Shown: piece after piece, positions 5,403-10,500 of the stretch
Layout: each line of letters starts with the position of its first letter
Position numbering within the stretch: position 1 is the stretch's first letter
From: Armatimonadota bacterium
GTDB taxonomy: Bacteria > Armatimonadota > Zipacnadia > Zipacnadales > UBA11051
DNA length: 10,500 nt
Assembly (NCBI GenBank): GCA_030612305.1
Contig: JAUWOG010000036.1
Coordinates: 1 to 10,500 of the forward strand
Direction: 5' to 3'
Position numbers and translations under genes: made by a program
The notes under the pieces: model-generated
The model's database searches: none
The model's input: only the letters and a program-made list of their open reading frames with translations
What the model was told of the DNA's origin: nothing

Positions 5403-7955
5403 TTGGCATCACGCAGAAGGCTCACACCAAAGGATTCCGACGCCCTACGAAATGACGTAACGGCAGTAGTCCTGACGACTATTGGCGCGCTCGTGCTTGC
5501 CGCGCTCATCTCGTACTCCTACGGCTCTCAGGGCGTGCTGACGTCCGTCGTGGCCAAGGCGCTGCTGTACGCGCTCGGCATTGGTGCCTACGGCGTTCCT
5601 GTCATTGCATTCGGGATGGCTGTTGTGTACATCGTTGACAGCGATCTCGTGGCAGCACCTCGTCTCCTCATCGGCAGTGGCCTGCTCTTCTTCTGCTTCC
5701 TGATCGGCATCCATCTTGGCGTCGAGCCGACCGTTGTGTTTGAGCGCGAAACCCTCCAGAGTCATGGCGGCTACGTCGGAGCTGGTGGCGCGTACGCTCT
5801 CCGCCTCGTGCTCGGCTCTGTTGCATCGTATATCCTGCTCGCAGGAATTGCCGGCGTCGCCGTGGTGTTGCTGACACAGGCACGGCTCGCCCAGATCTTC
5901 AGACGCACCGGCGAGGCTGCCGGCAACGGGATGCGCCTCGCCAGAGACGGGGTACACTCCGTCATAGAGAAACGCCCGCGCGCGCGGAGAACTCGGGACA
6001 CAGCTTCTCGAAAACCGCGGGCTAACCGCGAGCGTTCCGGCCCTGGCGTGGACCTTGACGAATCCCGCAATGGCAATCCGACGGCCACAGGCTCTGTATC
6101 CGCGGGCACCGGCAACGTTGCATCTCAGCCCCTTGCGCCTCCCGCAGCAGACGCGGAAGCCGGCTCTGAGCCTGCTTCTGATCCGGACGTCGCTTCACGT
6201 GAGGCGAAGAAGCGCGCGCTGCAGATGGCGATGATCACCGACGAACAGCTCTTCCAACTGCCACCGACATCCACGCTGACCGAGTTCGCCGGCGAGCAGG
6301 AGACCACGGAGCAGCGCAACGAAGCCACCGATCGCCTGATGCTGCTCGAGGACACACTTCACAGCTTTGGCATTGACGCCACAGTGGCCAACTATCACCG
6401 AGGCCCGGTCATCACGCGCTACGAGGTTGAGCTCGAGCGCGGTATCCGCGTCAATCAAGTCACCCGTCTCGCCGACAACATCGCCATGGTAATGGCCGCC
6501 ACGCAGGTGCGCATCGAAGCTCCCATTCCCGGCAAGTCAGCTATCGGTATCGAAGTCCCCAACAAGCAGCAGTCCATTGTAGGACTGCGCGGGGTCGTCG
6601 AGAGCCCCGAGTTCGTCAATTCATCTTATGTTCTGCCCATTGCCCTGGGGCGCGATGTCGCCGGCGAGCCGGTCATTGCCGACCTCGTGGACATGCCTCA
6701 CCTGCTTGTTGCCGGCGCGACCAATTCGGGAAAGAGCGTCTGTCTCCACGCCATCATCATGAGCTTTCTGATGCGGGCCAAGCCGCACGAGGTACGCTTC
6801 ATCATGGTGGACCCAAAACGAGTGGAGCTGAGCCGCTACGACGGCATCCCTCACCTCATGGCCCCCGTAGTTCACAGCGTGTCGGCGGCCTGTGATGTGA
6901 TGCGCAAGGCGATCCGCGAGATGGAGAAGCGCTACGACCAGTTCGCCAAGGTCGGCGCAGCGAGTATCGCCGAGTACAACCTCTTCACCGCCGGGGCCCG
7001 CGCTGTGGCGGATCAGGACACCACCTCCGTCGGGTTCCTGCAGGAGAAGATGGACATGGACGAACAGGGCGCTCGCCGTGTCCTCGATATGCTCAACTAC
7101 GGTGATGTCGTCGAGAAACCTGATGAGATCGGCGAGGACTGGAAGGTCATTATCTCCCGAGAAGACGAGCGCTGCCTGCCGATGCCTCGGGTCGTCATCG
7201 TCATTGACGAGCTGGCGGATCTGATGATGCAGGCGCGTGCCGAGTTCGAATTCTCCATTTGCCGCATCGCCCAGTTGGCCCGTGCCACCGGAATTCACCT
7301 CGTGATTTCAACCCAGCGCCCCTCGGTCAAGGTGCTGACCGGTAACATCAAGGCGAACATACCCTCCCGGGTTGCACTCGCCGTCGCCTCTCAGGTCGAC
7401 TCCCGCGTCGTCCTCGACGAACAGGGGGCCGAGCGGCTGATCGGGCGGGGCGACACGCTCTTTGCCCCACTCGACACGCCCAAACCTCACCGCCTCCAGG
7501 GATCCTTCGTCCCGCGTGAAGACATCGAGCGCGTCGCCGAGTTCCTGCGCGGACAGGGAGAGCCCAGCTTCACCATCATTCCGCAGGAGAAGACCGACGA
7601 CGAGAATGAGGACTTCGCCTCCGACCTTGAGGTCTCCGACGAGCTCTATGCCTCGGCCGTTCAGTACGTCGTAGCCGAGCAGGAGGCTTCGGTCTCGATG
7701 CTGCAGCGCCGCTTCAAGGTCGGCTATGCACGTGCCGGCCGGCTCATTGATGCGATGGAGCAGCGCGGAGTCGTCGGCCCGCATGAAGGCCCAAAGCCCC
7801 GCCTCGTGCTCATCGCTCCGGGCATGGCAGACGCCGCACTCTCAGGTACTCTCCCCATGCAGGACATAGCTGAGGAGGCCGACGCGGGCAGTGCGCCTGC
7901 GGCTGAATTGCCGGACCCCGAGGCGGGACCTGAACGGCAGGAGGAAGCTCAATAG
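5403..7955 (+). CDS. ftsK: FtsK/SpoIIIE DNA translocase
   Basis: From the TTG at 5403 the protein has 850 residues. Four membrane helices occupy about 20-39, 50-78, 88-108 and 130-157, followed by a charged, Pro/Ala-rich linker to about 270. The alpha/beta motor follows, with YEVELERGI, Walker A GATNSGKS (438-445), Walker B VIVIDELADLM (D602, E603) and STQRPSVKVLTG. A winged-helix gamma domain is at about 746-805 (RRFKVGYARAGRLIDAMEQRG). Such proteins are anchored at the septum and pump chromosomal DNA during division, guided by polar sequences bound by the gamma domain. The segment between EYN (526) and Walker B is about 69 residues, longer than I expect for the family. It has its own promoter (5279-5307). 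An FtsK gene near rimO is a common arrangement in Gram-positive and related lineages. Confidence 0.96.
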   Translation: MASRRRLTPKDSDALRNDVTAVVLTTIGALVLAALISYSYGSQGVLTSVVAKALLYALGIGAYGVPVIAFGMAVVYIVDSDLVAAPRLLIGSGLLFFCFLIGIHLGVEPTVVFERETLQSHGGYVGAGGAYALRLVLGSVASYILLAGIAGVAVVLLTQARLAQIFRRTGEAAGNGMRLARDGVHSVIEKRPRARRTRDTASRKPRANRERSGPGVDLDESRNGNPTATGSVSAGTGNVASQPLAPPAADAEAGSEPASDPDVASREAKKRALQMAMITDEQLFQLPPTSTLTEFAGEQETTEQRNEATDRLMLLEDTLHSFGIDATVANYHRGPVITRYEVELERGIRVNQVTRLADNIAMVMAATQVRIEAPIPGKSAIGIEVPNKQQSIVGLRGVVESPEFVNSSYVLPIALGRDVAGEPVIADLVDMPHLLVAGATNSGKSVCLHAIIMSFLMRAKPHEVRFIMVDPKRVELSRYDGIPHLMAPVVHSVSAACDVMRKAIREMEKRYDQFAKVGAASIAEYNLFTAGARAVADQDTTSVGFLQEKMDMDEQGARRVLDMLNYGDVVEKPDEIGEDWKVIISREDERCLPMPRVVIVIDELADLMMQARAEFEFSICRIAQLARATGIHLVISTQRPSVKVLTGNIKANIPSRVALAVASQVDSRVVLDEQGAERLIGRGDTLFAPLDTPKPHRLQGSFVPREDIERVAEFLRGQGEPSFTIIPQEKTDDENEDFASDLEVSDELYASAVQYVVAEQEASVSMLQRRFKVGYARAGRLIDAMEQRGVVGPHEGPKPRLVLIAPGMADAALSGTLPMQDIAEEADAGSAPAAELPDPEAGPERQEEAQ

Positions 7956-8063
7956 CCGTCCGACATAGCCGCGTGCCCAACCATCCGCTCATTCTCAGGC
8001 GGTAACGGAAGCTACGCTCGTTGCACATATCATTGCCCCCAACGTACCGGGGAACGAAGCAAC
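7956..8063 (+). other. 108-bp gap between ftsK and the methyltransferase gene
   Basis: There is no open frame of note. TATCAT at 8028-8033 resembles a -10 element, but nothing like a -35 element lies 16-18 bp upstream. No T-tract hairpin is visible. The methyltransferase gene may be transcribed from ftsK or from a promoter I cannot recognise. Confidence 0.5.
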
Positions 8064-8981
8064 ATGGGCAGCCCCCCGCACGACCCGGAGGATCTAGGCG
8101 GCGAAGAGAAATCAGTGCGTCGCCAGCCGGTCAACACACTCAATGACCTCTCCGGCACCGAATGGATCAAGCGCACCAAGTCATGGCTCATCTGTGACTC
8201 GAAGAGATACCGCCGCAACCTCGATACTGAACTCCACCCGGCGCGCTACCCGGAAGAACTCGTCACGGAGTTCCTCGAGTTTTTCACCAAGGCCGGCCAA
8301 TGGGTGCTCGACCCCTTTGCCGGTTCCGGCGCAACACTCGTCGCTTGCTATGAGACCGGACGACGCGCTGTCGGCATCGAACTCAGCCCCGAGTATGCCG
8401 ACATGTCCCGGTGGCGCCTTGCAAGGATTGACGGCGGCGACTGCCATGTCGCCACCGGCAACGCCGCAGAGATGGACGCCCCGGACTTCTGGGCGAAGAG
8501 CTTCGACGACCAGTTGGCCGCGATGACGCGCTCTGACGAGGGCCTGCCCGTGTTCGACTTCATCATGACCTCTCCGCCCTATTGGGACATGTTGCAGAAG
8601 AGCCGCGGGGGAGTGGAATCCACCCATAAGAAGCGCGCCAAGAACGGCCTGGACACCAGCTATTCCGACGACCAGGCCGACCTCGGCAATATCCCCGACT
8701 ACGATGACTTCATCGAGGCGCTCGGTGCCATATTCGACCGCTGCGCCCGCCTCCTGCGCGACAAAGCCTACCTGGTCGTCGTCGTCCAGAACGTGCGCGT
8801 GCCCGAGGGCGAGGTGCGTCCGCTCGCCTGGGACCTGCAGCGCCGCATATCGGAGACGCTGAGTTTCCAGGGCGAGCGCATCTGGTGCCAGAACTCGAAG
8901 AAACTCGGCATCTGGGGCTACCCCACCACATTTGTTCCCAACTACCATCACCACTACTGCCTCATCTTCCAGCGCAAGTAG
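8064..8981 (+). CDS. Orphan DNA methyltransferase, N4-cytosine/N6-adenine type
   Basis: This 305-residue protein carries SAM-binding motif I as DPFAGSGAT (residues 83-91), followed by GRRAVGIELSPEY, and catalytic motif IV as TSPPYWDM (169-176). Before motif I come SGTEWIKRTKSW and HPARYPEELV (H58), the motif X region common in this family. It transfers a methyl group to an exocyclic amino group in DNA. TSPPY is most often seen in N4-cytosine enzymes, but the target base and site cannot be read from sequence. The order X-I-IV differs from the usual beta-class order, in which IV precedes I. No long target-recognition insert is apparent. No restriction endonuclease gene is adjacent, so it looks solitary. 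The ribosome site is weak. It could alternatively be a relic or a remote partner of a split restriction system. Confidence 0.88.
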   Translation: MGSPPHDPEDLGGEEKSVRRQPVNTLNDLSGTEWIKRTKSWLICDSKRYRRNLDTELHPARYPEELVTEFLEFFTKAGQWVLDPFAGSGATLVACYETGRRAVGIELSPEYADMSRWRLARIDGGDCHVATGNAAEMDAPDFWAKSFDDQLAAMTRSDEGLPVFDFIMTSPPYWDMLQKSRGGVESTHKKRAKNGLDTSYSDDQADLGNIPDYDDFIEALGAIFDRCARLLRDKAYLVVVVQNVRVPEGEVRPLAWDLQRRISETLSFQGERIWCQNSKKLGIWGYPTTFVPNYHHHYCLIFQRK

Positions 8982-9019
8982 TGAATTGCGCGTCGCCGTT
9001 TCCTTGCCACCGTGACACC

Positions 9020-10375
9020 ATGAATGCCCCTGCGAAACCGAAGATAGCGCTGCTCTCCCTCGGCTGCCCCAAGAATCTCGTCGATTCCGAAGTCATGCTC
9101 GGACTGCTCGCCGAGGCCGGCTACCCCATCGTCGAGGACGTGGCCGACGCCGACGTGGCCATCGTCAACACCTGCGCCTTCATCGAAGCCGCCGAGGAGG
9201 AGGCTATTGACGCGCTGCTCGACCTGGCTGAGATGAAATCCCACGGGCTGCTGGACGCAGTAGTCTGTAGCGGCTGCCTCCCCCAGCGCTACGGACCGGA
9301 CGTGGCAGCCCAGCTCCCGGAGATAGACACCTTCGTCCAACTCGGCGCGGAGCTGCAGATCGTCGAGGCCGTGCGCGCCGCAGTCACCGGAAGCCGAGCG
9401 TTCTTCGGAGCCGCTGATGCGTACGCATTGACCGCCGCTCTCCCCCGCTGGCGAAGCGCTCCGCAGTGGCTTTCGTACGTCCGCATAGCCGACGGCTGCG
9501 ACCACCCTTGCAGCTTCTGCACGATCCCCTCCATCCGAGGCAGGTGCCGATCCCGTCAGCCTGACGACGTCCTCACCGAATACGAACGCATGGTCGCTGA
9601 GGGCCTCAAGGAGATCGTCCTCATCGCCCAGGATACGACCGCCTACGGGCGCGACCTGCAGCCAGCAGCGAACCTCGCGGACCTGCTCCGCCTCCTGGCT
9701 CCCGTCTCGTTCGACGGTTGGACCAGACTGATGTACGCATATCCGGCTGCAGTTGACGAAGACCTGCTCGAGGCGGTGGCGCAGTTCCCCGCCATGACAC
9801 ACTACCTCGACATCCCTCTCCAGCACGCCTCGCCGTCCATTCTGCGCCGCATGAGACGTGCCGGTAATGCCGAGAGCTACCTGCGGCTGCTGGAAACAGC
9901 GCGCCGCATCATGCCCGATGTCGCCATCCGCACCACCTTCATCGTCGGCTTCCCTGGCGAGACGGAAAGCGACTTCCAGCAGCTACTCGATTTCGTCATT
10001 GAGGCCCGTTTTGACCGCATCTCCGCCTTCGTCTTCTCGCCGGAGGAAGGCACACCGGCCGCGCTGTTACCTGAGCAGGTCAGTGTCCATGAGGCTCTCC
10101 GGCGTCTCGAAGAACTCATGCGCGTGCAGGAGCCCATATCGCACGAGCTCAACTCAGCCCTCGTTGGCACCCGAATGCGCGTACTCGTAGAACGTAGCGC
10201 ACCCGACAGCAGCATCTGGTATGCGCGCTCTTACCGGGACGCCCCGGAGGTGAATTGCGAGGTCAAGCTCCGGCTGGACGACGAGGCCGAGCCGCCCCAG
10301 ATCGGCGCCTTCTACGAAGCTGAGATAATGGATGCCGAGATACACGACCTCGCCGCACGCCTGCTCCCACGGTGA
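9020..10375 (+). CDS. rimO: RimO, ribosomal protein S12 methylthiotransferase
   Basis: RimO adds a methylthio group to the conserved aspartate of ribosomal protein S12 (Asp89 in E. coli), using two 4Fe-4S clusters and radical SAM chemistry. The 451-residue product has the N-terminal UPF0004 domain with LSLGCPKNLVDSE (C16), NTCAF (C52) and SGC (C86) for the auxiliary cluster. The radical SAM motif ADGCDHPCSFC has C160, C164 and C167. A C-terminal TRAM domain lies at about 380-450, with YARSYRDAPEVN. The DGC-type radical SAM motif and SYRDAPE point to RimO rather than the tRNA enzyme MiaB. I chose ATG 9020 because the family starts just before the LGCPKN segment; the longer frame from 8885 would overlap the methyltransferase by 97 bp. 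The ribosome site is weak, and the gap from the methyltransferase is 38 bp. Confidence 0.96.
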   Translation: MNAPAKPKIALLSLGCPKNLVDSEVMLGLLAEAGYPIVEDVADADVAIVNTCAFIEAAEEEAIDALLDLAEMKSHGLLDAVVCSGCLPQRYGPDVAAQLPEIDTFVQLGAELQIVEAVRAAVTGSRAFFGAADAYALTAALPRWRSAPQWLSYVRIADGCDHPCSFCTIPSIRGRCRSRQPDDVLTEYERMVAEGLKEIVLIAQDTTAYGRDLQPAANLADLLRLLAPVSFDGWTRLMYAYPAAVDEDLLEAVAQFPAMTHYLDIPLQHASPSILRRMRRAGNAESYLRLLETARRIMPDVAIRTTFIVGFPGETESDFQQLLDFVIEARFDRISAFVFSPEEGTPAALLPEQVSVHEALRRLEELMRVQEPISHELNSALVGTRMRVLVERSAPDSSIWYARSYRDAPEVNCEVKLRLDDEAEPPQIGAFYEAEIMDAEIHDLAARLLPR

Positions 10376-10500
10376 GGCCTTCCGTGTAGCGCAGCTCCGT
10401 TCCCCTGGGCAGCATCCAAAACCGTGATGGTCTTGCAGGAAGTGAAGCGGCATCCGCCCCTGGAGGCAAACGGCGAAGGCGACGGCGAACGGCGGTGGGC
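10376..10500 (+). other. Downstream region at the window edge, no supported gene
   Basis: The last 125 bp hold no convincing gene or terminator. A frame starting ATG at 10427 (or GTG at 10424) stays open to the edge but has no ribosome site and no recognisable sequence. The final 30 bp are an imperfect GGCGA-rich simple repeat (about 10470-10495). Confidence 0.4.

Noticed and set aside
5321..5455. Short ATG frame of 44 codons in the ftsK leader, overlapping the ftsK start
   Set aside because: There is no ribosome site and the composition is not protein-like. It is probably chance, although a leader peptide cannot be fully excluded.
8021..8033. TTGCAC and TATCAT upstream of the methyltransferase gene as a promoter
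   Set aside because: The two elements are adjacent rather than 17 bp apart, and no partner element lies at the right distance from either.
8181..8954. 257-codon open frame on the minus strand inside the methyltransferase gene
   Set aside because: The plus strand carries intact methyltransferase motifs; the antisense translation has no recognisable domain.
8885..9019. RimO with a 45-residue N-terminal extension
   Set aside because: It would overlap the methyltransferase gene by 97 bp, and the extra residues do not resemble the family, which begins just before LGCPKN.
8954..9826. 290-codon open frame on the minus strand inside rimO
   Set aside because: It lies opposite a clear rimO with all cysteine motifs, and its translation resembles no protein family. 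Such antisense frames are expected in GC-rich DNA.
10470..10495. GGCGA-type repeat as the start of a CRISPR or tandem array
   Set aside because: The units are very short and imperfect, with no spacer structure. It is simple-sequence DNA at the window edge.
10427..10500. Start of another gene running off the right edge
   Set aside because: There is no ribosome site before ATG 10427, only 24 codons are visible, and their sequence is not recognisable.

Overview
The window is about 10.5 kb of GC-rich DNA, densely coding on one strand. Every gene I can support reads left to right, with 4-8 bp overlaps or short gaps. The first part encodes a lipopolysaccharide export machine, so the organism is a diderm bacterium. 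The order lptC-lptA-lptB-lptF/G, then a DUF3084 coiled-coil membrane protein, then a small RuvC/YqgF-like nuclease, then ftsK and rimO, recalls Cyanobacteria and Armatimonadota-type lineages more than Proteobacteria. That placement rests on remembered gene neighbourhoods, not on a search.

Layout: 2-52 is the probable C-terminal tail of an unidentified upstream gene, overlapping lptC by ATGA. 49-3136 carries lptC, lptA, lptB and one LptF/LptG-family permease. These would form the inner-membrane ABC engine (LptB with the permease), the anchored periplasmic LptC and the soluble periplasmic LptA. 3185-4759 encodes the DUF3084 protein: two N-terminal membrane helices, about 200 residues of coiled coil and a C-terminal domain. 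4752-5168 encodes a 138-residue RNase H-fold nuclease homologue and overlaps the DUF3084 gene by 8 bp just after a run of nine C.

A 234-bp intergenic stretch (5169-5402) follows. It holds a 7-bp-stem hairpin, a good sigma70-type promoter and a dyad lying across its -35 box, so ftsK probably starts a new transcription unit. ftsK (5403-7955, TTG start) encodes a four-helix DNA translocase with an enlarged segment just before Walker B. A solitary DNA methyltransferase of the N4/N6 amino type (8064-8981) sits between ftsK and rimO (9020-10375), the S12 methylthiotransferase. The last 125 bp contain nothing convincing.

Most of the window is conserved housekeeping. The points worth a second look are the DUF3084-nuclease pair attached to LPS export, the C9 tract at their junction, the FtsK motor insert, and the orphan methyltransferase with the SAM motif ahead of the catalytic motif. 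I see no tRNA, rRNA, CRISPR array, insertion sequence or clear intrinsic terminator.
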